A DNA stretch of 64,000 bases from Burkholderia diffusa (GCF_902499115.1 NZ_CABVPN010000022.1:62001-126000); one strand, 5' to 3'. Numbered from the stretch's first letter, positions 1 to 8,426 are shown. Notes: generated by a model not told the origin, from the letters alone. Numbers and translations are program-made.

Positions 1-98
1 AGATGATGATCCCGCCGGCCGCGAAGGCGCACGCGTCGTTCAACCTGATCGAATGGCTCGAGAAGGAGATGAAGCGCCTGCACGATTCGTTCGGCTGA
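1..98 (+). CDS. C-terminal end of a truncated gene
   Basis: Only the last 31 codons are inside the window, ending with TGA at 96-98. The residues include a stretch reading NLIEWLEKEMKRLHDSFG. A 'WL' helix followed by a charged tail is common at the end of LysR-type effector domains, but this is too short to assign a family. It is convergent with the LysR gene that follows. Confidence 0.5.
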   Translation, partial: MMIPPAAKAHASFNLIEWLEKEMKRLHDSFG

Positions 99-157
99 TG
101 CGGCGGGAGATCTTGGGGACACGTTCGACCGACGGGCGCAGCCGACGGGCGGCGGAA

Positions 158-1066
158 TCAGGCGAGCGCGGTGAAGCGGTCGACGAGATCGGGGCGAGCG
201 AGCTGATCGACCCACCAGTGCAACGCGCGTCCGGCCTCGTCGCCGCGCCACGCGATATAGCAATGCGTCGTGTCGCGCATGCCGGTCACCTTGCGTGCGA
301 CGAGCTTGCCTTGCGCGATCGCGCGTGCCGCGATGCAATCCGGCAGCGTGCCCACCGCGAGTCCTTCGCACTGCGCGGCCAGCTTTGCGGCGAGCGTGGG
401 GACCGCGAGATACGGCTGCCCGGCGTCGACGGCGACCGAGCGTGGCTGCAGTTCGCGAGAGGTATCGCTGATGACGGCGCCGCGATGCTCGATGACCGAC
501 GCCATCGACAGCGGTTCGGGCAGCGCCGCGAGCGGATGGGTCGGGGCGACGGCGAACACATGCCTGAGCGTGCCGATCGGCCGCGCGACGATGTCCGGCA
601 GTTCCGGCGGTTCGCCCGCCGCGCCGACGACGAGATCCGCGCGGCGCGAAATCAGCGCATCCCAGGTGCCGCCGAGGACTTCGGTGGACAGGCGCAGCCG
701 CGTGTTCATCTCGAGTCCGTAGAACGCATGCACGTAGGGCCACAACGCCTCGAACGGCAGGATCTCGTCGATGCAGATGCGAACCTCGGTTTCCCAGCCT
801 TGCTGGGCACGCAACGCCTTGAGCTCGAGCTGTTCGGCAGCATGCAGCAGCCGGCGGCCCTCTTCGACGACCACGCGACCCGCGTGCGTGAGCTTCGCGC
901 GGCGCCCGCTCCGGTCGAACAGTGCGACGTCGAGGTCGCTTTCGAGCTTTTGTACGAGATAAGTCAGCGCGGACGGTACGCGGTGCAGGAGCTCCGCGGC
1001 TTCGGCGAACGTGCCGGTGCGGTCGATCGCGTCCAGTGCCTCGAGCGCTTCGAATGACAGCTTCAT
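158..1066 (-). CDS. LysR-family transcriptional regulator
   Basis: The protein has 302 residues, the usual LysR length. An N-terminal winged helix-turn-helix (about residues 1-62, with FAEAAELLHRVPSALTYLVQKLE as recognition region, read in two parts) is followed by a periplasmic-binding-like effector domain. The reading frame stays open well upstream, but the ATG at 1066 begins exactly at the family start MKLSFEALEAL, so I use it. The XapX gene lies upstream on the same strand with a strong hairpin between. The isochorismatase operon is divergent, so this regulator is the natural candidate to control it. That is inferred from position only. Confidence 0.85.
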   Translation of the reverse strand: MKLSFEALEALDAIDRTGTFAEAAELLHRVPSALTYLVQKLESDLDVALFDRSGRRAKLTHAGRVVVEEGRRLLHAAEQLELKALRAQQGWETEVRICIDEILPFEALWPYVHAFYGLEMNTRLRLSTEVLGGTWDALISRRADLVVGAAGEPPELPDIVARPIGTLRHVFAVAPTHPLAALPEPLSMASVIEHRGAVISDTSRELQPRSVAVDAGQPYLAVPTLAAKLAAQCEGLAVGTLPDCIAARAIAQGKLVARKVTGMRDTTHCYIAWRGDEAGRALHWWVDQLARPDLVDRFTALA

Positions 1067-1327
1067 GATGAATTCCACGGGGGCGTCGGCCTGCCATGTT
1101 ATCGCCAAGCACCGCCGAGTCCAATACGATTCGGAACAATTCGTCCGTGAATCGGAGCCGGGGCACCATCCTGTCCGCGCAGGATTGCCGCTCGCGGTTG
1201 CGGCGTCTGATCGGTATTGGTGGTGTGTGCCGTTTCCGGAGCGTCGGTACACGGGGGGAGCCGTGCCGACCGGGGCCGCGTTTCGCGGGTGCTGCGTGTT
1301 TTTGCGTACCCGCGTGTCGTCGGCGTC

Positions 1328-1355
1328 GGCAGATCGGTGGGCCTGCCGATCTGCC
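1328..1355. terminator. Perfect 10-bp hairpin between xapX and lysR
   Basis: GGCAGATCGG at 1328-1337 and CCGATCTGCC at 1346-1355 form a perfect 10-bp stem with an 8-base loop. It lies just downstream of the XapX stop and upstream of LysR, both on the minus strand. There is no U-tract, so it may be a factor-assisted terminator, an attenuator or an operator. The rest of the 1067-1394 gap shows no gene I can support. Confidence 0.35.
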
Positions 1356-1394
1356 TGCGCGAATCCGGTCGATCAGCGTGGGGTACGACGGTGT

Positions 1395-1664
1395 CTATCG
1401 AGGTTTCTTCGCGGCGGCATCGGATGCCTGGGCGCCGGGCAGCGCGCCGAACATGTGCTGGCTGCACTTCGCCTCGTTCCACGCGGTTTTCAGATGAATC
1501 CCTCCGAGCATCCGGCGTGCGACCGGCAGGATCTGTTCGCCGGCAAGAATGCCCAGCAGGCCGGCCAGCGCGATCGTGGGCGGAGCAGGCGACGGCACGC
1601 CGATCAGGTAGTAGACAGCGCCGGCGAGCATTCCGGCAAGCAGCGATGAAATGTACGGCTTCAT
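1395..1664 (-). CDS. XapX domain small membrane protein (long form)
   Basis: This 89-residue protein has two hydrophobic segments (about 6-24 and 28-45) around the XapX hallmark VPSPAPPTIALAGLLGIL. XapX proteins are small inner-membrane proteins of unknown function, usually about 55-60 residues. This copy carries an extra polar tail of about 35 residues ending in AAAKKPR. A second, shorter XapX lies across the divergent promoter region at 2830. The pair brackets the isochorismatase gene, so the two are probably paralogues retained for one membrane-linked function. The function is not known. Confidence 0.75.
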   Translation of the reverse strand: MKPYISSLLAGMLAGAVYYLIGVPSPAPPTIALAGLLGILAGEQILPVARRMLGGIHLKTAWNEAKCSQHMFGALPGAQASDAAAKKPR

Positions 1665-1824
1665 GATTCAGAGACAAGTGAATGACAACCGTGTGAAAAA
1701 TACGGATAACTACCGATCTGGAGACGAGCATGAATTCAATCGATAGCCTAGCAGGTCTTTTCTGATGTGGCCGTTGAATTCTGCGGTTTTTAAGATCTTT
1801 TAAGGCCTGAATTTAGGGATTTTA

Positions 1825-1841
1825 TTAATAGAATTGATTAA
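1825..1841. promoter_or_regulatory. Candidate LysR operator in an AT-rich divergent promoter
   Basis: TTAAT-N7-ATTAA forms an interrupted dyad in an AT-rich stretch (about 1735-1850) that contrasts sharply with the GC-rich surroundings. It sits between the XapX/LysR genes (minus strand) and the isochorismatase operon (plus strand). This is the typical place and shape of a LysR-type binding site. The link to the LysR at 158-1066 is inferred. Confidence 0.35.
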
Positions 1842-1973
1842 GTGGCATTACCATCGATTCGCGTGTTGAATGACAACGGCTGGCAGGCGAACCTTCCGGC
1901 ACAGCGCATTGGGCGCCTCCCGCTTGCCGGCGAGGCAGGCAAATTTTTCTCCGCGTCAAAGGACATGACCGCC

Positions 1974-2660
1974 ATGAGCAATCCGAAGCTTGAAGTACTC
2001 ACCCCCCATAACAGCCAGCTGATCTTCATCGACCAGCAGCCGCAGATGGCATTCGGCGTGCAGTCGATCGATCGTCAGGCGCTGAAGAACAACGTCGTCG
2101 GGCTCGCGAAGGCCGCGAAGGTATTCAACATCCCGACCACGATCACGACGGTGGAATCCGAGAGCTTCTCGGGTCACACCTACCCCGAACTGCTCGACGT
2201 GTTCCCGAACCAGAAGACGCTCGAACGCACGTCGATGAACTCGTGGGATGACCAGAAGGTGCGCGACGCGCTGGCCGCGAACGGTCGCAAGAAGGTGGTC
2301 GTCTCGGGCCTGTGGACCGAAGTCTGCAATACGACGTTCGCGCTCTGCGCGATGCTCGAAGGCGACTACGAGATCTACATGGTGGCCGATGCATCGGGCG
2401 GCACGTCGAAGGACGCGCACGACTTCGCGATGCAACGGATGATCCAGGCCGGCGTGGTGCCGGTGACGTGGCAGCAGGTCCTGCTCGAGTGGCAGCGCGA
2501 CTGGGCACACCGCGAGACGTATGACGCCGTGATGGCAATCGCGAAGGAACATTCGGGTGCGTACGGCATGGGCGTCGACTACGCGTACACGATGGTCCAC
2601 AAGGCCGCGCCGCGCACCGCGACGCCGCACGAGTCGATCCCGGCCGTGCCGGCGAAGTAA
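1974..2660 (+). CDS. Isochorismatase-family (YcaC-like) hydrolase
   Basis: This is a 228-residue cysteine hydrolase of the isochorismatase superfamily, closest in layout to E. coli YcaC. The catalytic Asp is in LIFIDQQPQM (Asp20) and the nucleophile is in SGLWTEVCNTTF (Cys118). The third catalytic residue is not obvious to me around ERTSMNSW. I start at the ATG at 1974 because AAGGA at 1958-1962 is correctly spaced for it. The ATG at 1965 is too close to that site. The true substrate of YcaC-like enzymes is unknown. It begins an operon with XapX, amidohydrolase and DoxX. Confidence 0.85.
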   Translation: MSNPKLEVLTPHNSQLIFIDQQPQMAFGVQSIDRQALKNNVVGLAKAAKVFNIPTTITTVESESFSGHTYPELLDVFPNQKTLERTSMNSWDDQKVRDALAANGRKKVVVSGLWTEVCNTTFALCAMLEGDYEIYMVADASGGTSKDAHDFAMQRMIQAGVVPVTWQQVLLEWQRDWAHRETYDAVMAIAKEHSGAYGMGVDYAYTMVHKAAPRTATPHESIPAVPAK

Positions 2661-2829
2661 GCGCGGACAGTCAGCGACTGTCGATGCCGAAGCGGCGTGT
2701 TCGATCCGGACGCGCCGCCTCGGCGATGCGTCGACGCGGACGGTGGAACGTGACGATTCACGATGCCGTTCGCCAGGCGTTTGCCAGGACCTAGGGCCTG
2801 CATTCCAACCTGTCCGAGAAATTGATCGT

Positions 2830-2997
2830 ATGGAACCTTATCTGGTTTCCCTTGGTGCGGGCTTGCTGATCGGTGTCATTTACAGCGCAATCAAGGTCCG
2901 CTCTCCGGCACCGCCGCTGATTGCCCTGGTCGGGCTGCTCGGCATGGTGATCGGCGTGCAGGTCATCCCCACCCTCAAACAGCTCTTTGGCTTCTGA
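2830..2997 (+). CDS. XapX domain small membrane protein
   Basis: This 55-residue protein has two membrane helices and the XapX core VRSPAPPLIALVGLLGM, at the normal family length. It is preceded by a 169-base gap after the hydrolase and followed after 19 bases by the amidohydrolase start, so it is probably co-transcribed with it. It is the short paralogue of the XapX at 1395-1664. Its role is not established. Confidence 0.8.
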   Translation: MEPYLVSLGAGLLIGVIYSAIKVRSPAPPLIALVGLLGMVIGVQVIPTLKQLFGF

Positions 2998-3016
2998 CCG
3001 AAACGAGGTGATGTAT

Positions 3017-4906
3017 ATGACCGCAACCGAGTCCCAACCGGATCTGATCCTTCACAACGGAAGGTTCACGACTCTCGACCGCGCAAACCCCACCGCGACG
3101 GCGGTGGCGATCGCCGCGGGCCGCTTCGTCGCGGTCGGCAACGAAGCGGACGTCATGCCGCTGGCCGGCCGTGCGACCAGGGTCGTCGACCTGGGGGGCC
3201 GCGCCGTGCTGCCGGGCCTGATCGACAACCACTGCCACGTGATTCGCGGCGGCCTGAATTACAACATGGAGCTGCGCTGGGACGGCGTGCCTTCGCTCGC
3301 GGTCGCGATGGACATGCTCAAGCGGCAGGTCGCGATCACGCCCGCGCCGCAGTGGGTGCGCGTGGTCGGCGGCTTCACCGAACATCAGTTCGTCGAGAAG
3401 CGCCTGCCGACGATCGACGAACTCAACGCGGCCGCGCCCGATACGCCGGTGTTCATCCTGCACCTGTACGACCGCGCGCTGCTGAACGCGGCCGCGCTGC
3501 GCGTGGTCGGCTATACGAAGGACACACCCGAGCCGCCGGGCGGGACGATCCTGCGCGATGCCGCAGGCAACCCGACGGGCCTGCTGCTCGCGAACCCGAA
3601 CGCGACGATCCTCTACGCGACGCTCGCGAAAGGGCCGAAGCTGCCGTTCGAATACCAGTACAACTCGACGCGCCATTTCATGCGCGAACTGAACCGTCTC
3701 GGCGTGACCGGCGTGATCGACGCGGGCGGCGGTTCGCAGAACTACCCCGACGATTACGAAGTGATCCGCAAGCTGCACGATGCGGGCGAGATGACGATCC
3801 GGATCGCGTACAACCTGTTCACGCAGAAGCCGAACGCCGAGAAGGAAGACTTCGTGAACTGGACGAAGAGCACCAAGTATCACGACGGCACCGACTATTT
3901 CCGCAACAACGGCGCGGGCGAGATGCTGGTGTTCTCGGCGGCGGATTTCGAGGACTTCCGCGTCGCGCGTCCGGACCTGCCCGCGCAGATGGAGGACGAT
4001 CTCGAAGGTGTCGTGCGCGTGCTCGCGCAGAACCGCTGGCCGTGGCGCATGCACGCGACCTACGACGAAACCATCAGCCGCGCGCTCGACGTGTTCGAGA
4101 AGGTCAACAAGGACATCCCGCTGGAAGGGCTGAACTGGTTCTTCGATCACGCGGAGACGATCACCGAAAAATCGATGGATCGTATTGCGGCGCTGGGCGG
4201 GGGCATCGCGGTGCAGCACAGGATGGCGTACCAGGGCGAATACTTCGTCGAGCGCTACGGTGCGCAGGCGGCTGAAGCAACGCCGCCCGTCGCGAAGATG
4301 CTCGGCAAGGGGCTCAAGGTTTCGGCCGGCACCGACGCGACGCGTGTTGCCTCGTACAACCCGTGGGTGTCGCTCGCGTGGCTGGTGACGGGCAAGACGG
4401 TCGGCGGCCTGCGCATGTATCCGCAGCGCAACCTGCTCGATCGCGAGACCGCGCTGCGCATGTGGACCGAATACGTGACGTGGTTCTCGAACGAGGAAGG
4501 GAAGAAAGGGCGTGTGGCCGTCGGGCAGCTTGCCGACCTCGTGGTCCCGGATCGCGATTTCTTCGCGTGCGCCGAGGACGACATCGCGGGCACGACCGCA
4601 TTGCTGACCGTGGTCGGCGGAAAGATCGTATGGGGCGCAGGGCCGTTCGCGTCGCACGACGCGCCGATTCCGCCCGCGATGCCGGACTGGTCGCCCGTGC
4701 GCGAGTACGGCGGCTATGGCGGCTGGGGCGCGACGCAGCGCAACGGCGCACCGCTGCAACGGGCGGCGGCCGCAGCGATGTGCGGTTGCGCGAATGCCTG
4801 CAACGTGCACCAGCATGCGCACGGGGGGGCATGGGCAAGCGCATTGCCGACGTCCGACGCGAAGGGCTTCTGGGGCGCGTTCGGCTGTTCGTGCTGGGCG
4901 ATCTGA
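3017..4906 (+). CDS. Amidohydrolase family 3 protein with Cys-rich tail
   Basis: The protein has 629 residues and a metal-dependent hydrolase fold. An N-terminal beta segment (DLILHNGRFTTLD) and the metal motif PGLIDNHCHV are followed by the TIM-barrel and a C-terminal closing segment GQLADLVVPDRDFF. Amidohydrolase-3 members cleave amide or other C-N bonds, and the substrate here is unknown. GAGG at 3005-3008 selects the ATG at 3017 over 3011 and 2987. The last 40 residues are unusual for the family: MCGCANACNVHQHAH and FGCSCWAI give five cysteines and three histidines, which could bind a metal or form disulfides. The DoxX gene follows immediately. Confidence 0.8.
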   Translation: MTATESQPDLILHNGRFTTLDRANPTATAVAIAAGRFVAVGNEADVMPLAGRATRVVDLGGRAVLPGLIDNHCHVIRGGLNYNMELRWDGVPSLAVAMDMLKRQVAITPAPQWVRVVGGFTEHQFVEKRLPTIDELNAAAPDTPVFILHLYDRALLNAAALRVVGYTKDTPEPPGGTILRDAAGNPTGLLLANPNATILYATLAKGPKLPFEYQYNSTRHFMRELNRLGVTGVIDAGGGSQNYPDDYEVIRKLHDAGEMTIRIAYNLFTQKPNAEKEDFVNWTKSTKYHDGTDYFRNNGAGEMLVFSAADFEDFRVARPDLPAQMEDDLEGVVRVLAQNRWPWRMHATYDETISRALDVFEKVNKDIPLEGLNWFFDHAETITEKSMDRIAALGGGIAVQHRMAYQGEYFVERYGAQAAEATPPVAKMLGKGLKVSAGTDATRVASYNPWVSLAWLVTGKTVGGLRMYPQRNLLDRETALRMWTEYVTWFSNEEGKKGRVAVGQLADLVVPDRDFFACAEDDIAGTTALLTVVGGKIVWGAGPFASHDAPIPPAMPDWSPVREYGGYGGWGATQRNGAPLQRAAAAAMCGCANACNVHQHAHGGAWASALPTSDAKGFWGAFGCSCWAI

Positions 4907-4907
4907 C

Positions 4908-5354
4908 ATGTCGACGCGCACCTTCTACGGCAACCCGGCATGGGTCCGCGTGCTGCTCGCGCAGCCGTGGATCGGTGCGCTGGTACGGCTTGCACTCGTC
5001 TCCGCGTTTCTGATCGGCGGCATCAACAAGGCGATGCATTTCGACGAAGCGGTGGCCGAGCAGGCGCATTTCGGCCTGCACCCGGCCGCGCTGTGGGCTG
5101 CGCTGGCGATTGTCGTCGAGATCGGTGGTTCGCTCTGCGTGGTGTTTCGCCGCTTCACGTGGCTCGGCGCCGGCAGCCTCGGCATGTTGACGCTCGTCGC
5201 GATGGTCGTGGCGAACGATTTCTGGAACCGCACGGGCGTAGAACATTTCATGGCGCTCAACAGCTTCTTCGAGCACTTGGGCCTGATTGCCGCGCTGGTT
5301 CTCGTCACGATGGTCGGCGACGCCCCGCGTGTGGACGGGGGCGGTCGCGCCTGA
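4908..5354 (+). CDS. DoxX-family membrane protein
   Basis: The protein has 148 residues and four predicted membrane helices with a DoxX layout (LVRLALVSAFLIGGINKA near the start). It starts one base after the amidohydrolase stop, so the two are translationally linked. DoxX proteins are linked to thiosulfate oxidation, redox homeostasis or quinone-associated functions, but many have no known role. Here it closes the isochorismatase operon. The 160-base gap after it, before the convergent GFA gene, holds only GC-rich sequence. Confidence 0.75.
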   Translation: MSTRTFYGNPAWVRVLLAQPWIGALVRLALVSAFLIGGINKAMHFDEAVAEQAHFGLHPAALWAALAIVVEIGGSLCVVFRRFTWLGAGSLGMLTLVAMVVANDFWNRTGVEHFMALNSFFEHLGLIAALVLVTMVGDAPRVDGGGRA

Positions 5355-5514
5355 GCGCCAGGGCGGCATGGCGCATCAGGAAGGTCGTTCGATCATGGCG
5401 CCCGTTCGCGGCGCCATGACTTGCACTGAGAATCGCGCACGGTTTCGTCGTCGCCCGACCCGACGACCGGCGCGACGACGACGCGTGCCGCGCGCCGGCC
5501 GTGGCGCCGTGACT

Positions 5515-6090
5515 TCACGCCTCCCGGTACGTCCCCTTGGCCTTGGCCGTATGCGTTGCCAGAATGTCCATCAGCGCCGGGCTCAGGCAATCGTAGGGCT
5601 CCAGTCCCTTGCCGCGCAGCGTGTCGCGCACGTCCGCCATCAACGACGGCGGCGTGCCGCTCTCGATGATCGACGATACGAACGCGGCGAAGCCGGGGCC
5701 GTCCCAGCCGACATCCTGCGACAGTTCGGTATGGATGAAGTCCAGGCCGTAAAACGCATGATCGGCATTTTCGATTCGCCCGAACAGATGCGTGCCGCAG
5801 GCGGTGCACGCGTGGCGCTGGATCAGCGCCTTGTCGTCCACGACCCGCAGTTTCTCGCCGTGCGCGGTCACGGTGACCTTGTCGCGCGGCACGACGCCCA
5901 CGACTGAAAACAGCGCACCAGCCGGTTTCCAGCACTTCGTGCAGCCGCACGCGTGATTGAACGCGACCTGGGCGTCGACCCGAACCTCGACCGGATCCTG
6001 CGTGCACAGGCAGCGCAGCGTACCGCCCGCGAATTCGGCGGCTCCCTTCTGAATGCCTTGATCGACAGTGGGATGAATGGCGACGGACAT
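5515..6090 (-). CDS. gfa: GFA/CENP-V family protein, Gfa-like (S-(hydroxymethyl)glutathione synthase-like)
   Basis: The protein has 191 residues, matching glutathione-dependent formaldehyde-activating enzyme in length and zinc-ligand pattern: LRCLC, HACGCTKCWKPAG and HACTACGTHLFG. The family accelerates condensation of formaldehyde with glutathione ahead of GSH-dependent formaldehyde dehydrogenase. Many GFA-fold proteins do other things, and no formaldehyde dehydrogenase is nearby. GAGGAG just upstream is spaced 7 bases from the ATG at 6090 and only 1 base from that at 6096, so I use 6090. Confidence 0.75.
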   Translation of the reverse strand: MSVAIHPTVDQGIQKGAAEFAGGTLRCLCTQDPVEVRVDAQVAFNHACGCTKCWKPAGALFSVVGVVPRDKVTVTAHGEKLRVVDDKALIQRHACTACGTHLFGRIENADHAFYGLDFIHTELSQDVGWDGPGFAAFVSSIIESGTPPSLMADVRDTLRGKGLEPYDCLSPALMDILATHTAKAKGTYREA

Positions 6091-6324
6091 GTTCATGCTC
6101 CTCTTCGTTGCTTCCGTTGAACGACGGTTCGGATCGACTTTCCTGCGTGCATCGGATCGGGTGCGTCTTTGCGCCGAGGCTCCATCATCGACCCTTTGAG
6201 CGCGCCATGCACGGCTGCAATCCGCTGAAGAATCGATCTGCCTTTCATCGCAACGCACGGATGCGGGAGCCCGCATCCGTGCTCCGGCCGCATGCTGGCT
6301 CTCACGCGCTGGCATCAAACTGGG

Positions 6325-6357
6325 GGGGAGTATATGCGGATACTAGCGGGGAGTATA
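6325..6357. repeat. GGGGAGTATA direct repeat, candidate operator
   Basis: GGGGAGTATA occurs at 6325-6334 and again at 6348-6357, a 23-base period (about two helical turns). The left copy also forms AGTAT-N6-ATACT. It lies in the 438-base gap (6091-6528) upstream of the GFA gene and downstream of the cupin. Nothing else in that gap looks coding. Regulatory function is inferred. Confidence 0.35.
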
Positions 6358-6528
6358 CCCGGCGATCAACCGAGGGCGGCGATCGTCGAGACGGGGCACG
6401 CCGAACGGGTGCCACACGGATGCCACGCTCGGGCGTTGCCCAATTTCGTCCGGAGCGCGTGAGCGCGCCTCCGGCAGGTCGAACGTTCGGGGCGGGCCCG
6501 GCGCTGCCGGGCCTCGACGACGGTCCCG

Positions 6529-6933
6529 CTATTTCACTGGCGTGAGGACGGGGGCGCCCTTGTTCTTGATCAGGAACACGACGAATTTTGCCGGCTTCGT
6601 GCTGCTGGCGTTTCGTCCGACCGTGTGCACGTCCTCCGGGCCTTCGTGGAACGTGTCGCCGGCATGGAGCGTGACCGTCTTGCCGCCGTTCAGGCCCATC
6701 ACGATGCTGCCGTCGATCACATAGACGAATGCGTGTGCGTCGTGGCGATGGATGGGGTCGACGCTGCCTGGCGGATAATCCACGACGATCATCTCGACTT
6801 CCTTGCCCGGATACTCGGGCAACGGTTCCGTTGTCAGTTGCGTGACCTTGGCTTGCGGTGCGGCGGCGACCGGCTGAACGGGCATCAGCAGCGACAGCGC
6901 AAGCGGTGCAAGTGCGAGCACGATGCGTTTCAT
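6529..6933 (-). CDS. Secreted cupin-domain protein
   Basis: This 134-residue protein begins with a Sec signal peptide (MKRIVLALAPLALSLLMPV, then an AAA cleavage region). A single cupin barrel follows, with metal ligands in DPIHRHDAHAFVYVI and HEGPEDVHTVGRN. Small periplasmic cupins often bind a divalent metal. Their substrates are mostly unknown. It starts 4 bases after the stop of the AhpD-like gene, so the two form an operon under the promoter at 7496-7567. Confidence 0.75.
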   Translation of the reverse strand: MKRIVLALAPLALSLLMPVQPVAAAPQAKVTQLTTEPLPEYPGKEVEMIVVDYPPGSVDPIHRHDAHAFVYVIDGSIVMGLNGGKTVTLHAGDTFHEGPEDVHTVGRNASSTKPAKFVVFLIKNKGAPVLTPVK

Positions 6934-6937
6934 GTCG

Positions 6938-7417
6938 TTACTCCAGGTTGGCCTTGTCGAGCCCGAACATCTTGTCGAACGAGCCGGGCACGACGCGGAA
7001 CGCGACGTTCAGCCGGTTCCAGCAGTTGATCGCACCCACGAGGACGGTGAGATCCGACAGTTCCTTCTCGGAATAATGGGCCCGCACGCGTTCGTAGAGA
7101 TCGTCCGGCACGCCATGCGACGAGAGATGCGTCAGTGCCTCGGTCCATTCGAGCGCGGCACGCTCGCGCGGCGAAAACAGCGGCGACTCGCGCCAGATCG
7201 AGACGTGATGCACGCGCAGTTCACGCTCGCCATGGATCTTCGCCATCTTGATGTGCATGTCGACACAGAACGCGCAGCCGTTGAGCTGCGACGCGCGAAT
7301 CTCGACGAGCTCGCGCACCGGAACCTCGATCGTCGTCTTCTGAAGCAACGCGTCGAGTTCGACGAGTTTCCTGGTCAGATCCGGCGATTGCTGAAAATAA
7401 TTGATACGTTGCGTCAT
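6938..7417 (-). CDS. AhpD-like / carboxymuconolactone decarboxylase-family peroxidase
   Basis: The protein has 159 residues with the AhpD-fold active motif GCAFCVDMH, giving Cys48-x-x-Cys51 and His55. Proteins of this family reduce peroxides through the cysteine pair or act as peroxidase partners. CMD-type decarboxylases usually lack the CxxC. The ATG at 7417 is preceded by GGAGAA at good spacing, and the open frame upstream looks non-coding. It leads an operon with the cupin and has one of the six shared-architecture promoters upstream, which places it with the two Ohr peroxidases. Confidence 0.85.
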   Translation of the reverse strand: MTQRINYFQQSPDLTRKLVELDALLQKTTIEVPVRELVEIRASQLNGCAFCVDMHIKMAKIHGERELRVHHVSIWRESPLFSPRERAALEWTEALTHLSSHGVPDDLYERVRAHYSEKELSDLTVLVGAINCWNRLNVAFRVVPGSFDKMFGLDKANLE

Positions 7418-7495
7418 GATCCGTTCTCCTGATTGGTGAAAGTGGCACGAGTGGCCGTGCGCATGGCGATGCATCGCACGACCTGCCTGTCAACC

Positions 7496-7567
7496 ATCGT
7501 AATCGCGGGTCCAGCGGGCCGGTAGAACCGGGAACGTGCGCACTCTGTTGCCGCTTCGGCACCAATC
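7496..7567 (-). promoter_or_regulatory. Shared-architecture promoter (copy 1) of ahpD-like/cupin operon
   Basis: Read on the minus strand, GATTGGTGCC begins at 7567 and the element ends in CGGCAACA at 7546. It contains the dyad TGCCG-AAG-CGGCA, which is also a T-N11-A box. TCTACC is at 7526-7521 and a -10-like TACGAT at 7501-7496. From element start to -10 is 66 bases. The 22-base element is identical to the one at 19577-19598. Confidence 0.6.
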
Positions 7568-8066
7568 ACGTCGACACGGCGACGACATTGCAGATTCCCT
7601 GCCGCGCCATCTTCGAATAGGGGCACAGGCGCTCCGTGTCCCGGACGAGACGCTCCGCGACATGCCGGTTCACGCCCGGCATGCGGATCGTGACGTTGGC
7701 GGTCAGCGCATATCCGCCATCGACCGGATCGCGACCAAACGTCACTTCGACAGCGACGGTCGCTTCCCGGATGTCGATCCGGTCGCGTTGCGCGAGCAGG
7801 CTCAGCGCGCCGTGAAAGCACGCGGCGTAGCCGGCAGCGAGAAGTTGTTCGGGGTTGGTCCCGCCGCCCGGGCCGCCGAGTTCGGTCGGCAATCGCAGAT
7901 CGAGGGCGAGACAGCCGTCGTCGGATCGTGCGACGCCCGATGCACGGCCATGACCGGACTGGCCGCCGGATACGGTGACCGTGGTCGTGTAGAGCGCCGC
8001 GAATTCTCGTCCGCGGTATTTGTCGAGCAGCGTCAGCGGCGGAGGTTGCAACCTCTCGTTCTCCAT
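7566..8066 (-). CDS. Ohr/OsmC-family organic hydroperoxide resistance protein (copy 1)
   Basis: The protein has 166 residues with the Ohr catalytic cysteines in AACFHG (Cys83) and ERLCPYSK (Cys148). It reduces organic hydroperoxides through a Cys-Cys disulfide cycle in the cytoplasm. It has an N-terminal extension of about 25 residues relative to the shortest Ohr proteins. The ATG at 8066 follows a GGAGGAAT-like site. It is closely similar to the second copy at 21016-21516, and both have the same promoter architecture upstream. No OhrR-type MarR regulator is adjacent, which is unusual for ohr. Confidence 0.85.
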   Translation of the reverse strand: MENERLQPPPLTLLDKYRGREFAALYTTTVTVSGGQSGHGRASGVARSDDGCLALDLRLPTELGGPGGGTNPEQLLAAGYAACFHGALSLLAQRDRIDIREATVAVEVTFGRDPVDGGYALTANVTIRMPGVNRHVAERLVRDTERLCPYSKMARQGICNVVAVST

Positions 8067-8225
8067 ATTCCTCCCGGTTGCTTGTATTGATCGGCGCGAG
8101 TGTTCCGAGCCCTGCGGATCGGTGCGGCGCGTCGTTTCCCGAAGCGAATCGGCGCAATGGTGCAACGCTTGCCTGCAGGCCGTTCCCCACGACCGCCATC
8201 CGAACGATGGCCCCAGCGCTCTTGC

Positions 8226-8296
8226 ATGCTAGGCAAAGACGGATCGTCGGACCAGATCGTTCAGGGATGCATGGTGTTTCCCGCTTCGCACCAATG
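8226..8296 (-). promoter_or_regulatory. Shared-architecture promoter (copy 2) of ohr copy 1
   Basis: On the minus strand, CATTGGTGCGAAGCGGGAAA starts at 8296 and the element ends at 8275, with T-N11-A inside. TCTGGT is at 8256-8251 and a -10-like TAGCAT at 8231-8226. Element start to -10 is 65 bases. It is back to back with copy 3, and together they fill the divergent 8067-8522 gap. Confidence 0.55.
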
Positions 8297-8354
8297 CGGC
8301 GAGAGCGGCGGATGTCGCTCGCATCGAGCGTTCCACGACCGCGGGGACGCAGCC

Positions 8355-8426
8355 GATTGGTGCCGATGAGGAACGGGAAAGTGTTCCGATGCGGGTCTAC
8401 CTGCGCGTGAGTGCGGATCCTAGTAT
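8355..8426 (+). promoter_or_regulatory. Shared-architecture promoter (copy 3) of the LRAT-OMF/efflux operon
   Basis: GATTGGTGCCGATGAGGAAC starts at 8355 and contains T-N11-A. TCTACC is at 8396-8401 and the -10-like TAGTAT at 8421-8426. The spacing from element start to -10 is 66 bases. The right half of the element differs most from the other copies. The gene start is about 97 bases downstream. Confidence 0.55.

Noticed and set aside
1217..1245. ATTGGTGGTGTGTGCCG as a seventh member of the shared promoter set
   Set aside because: The element lacks the dyad and there is no -10 at the expected distance.
2975..4921. Long open frame antisense to the amidohydrolase
   Set aside because: It is rich in Arg and Ala with no recognisable domain, as expected for a shadow of a GC-rich gene.
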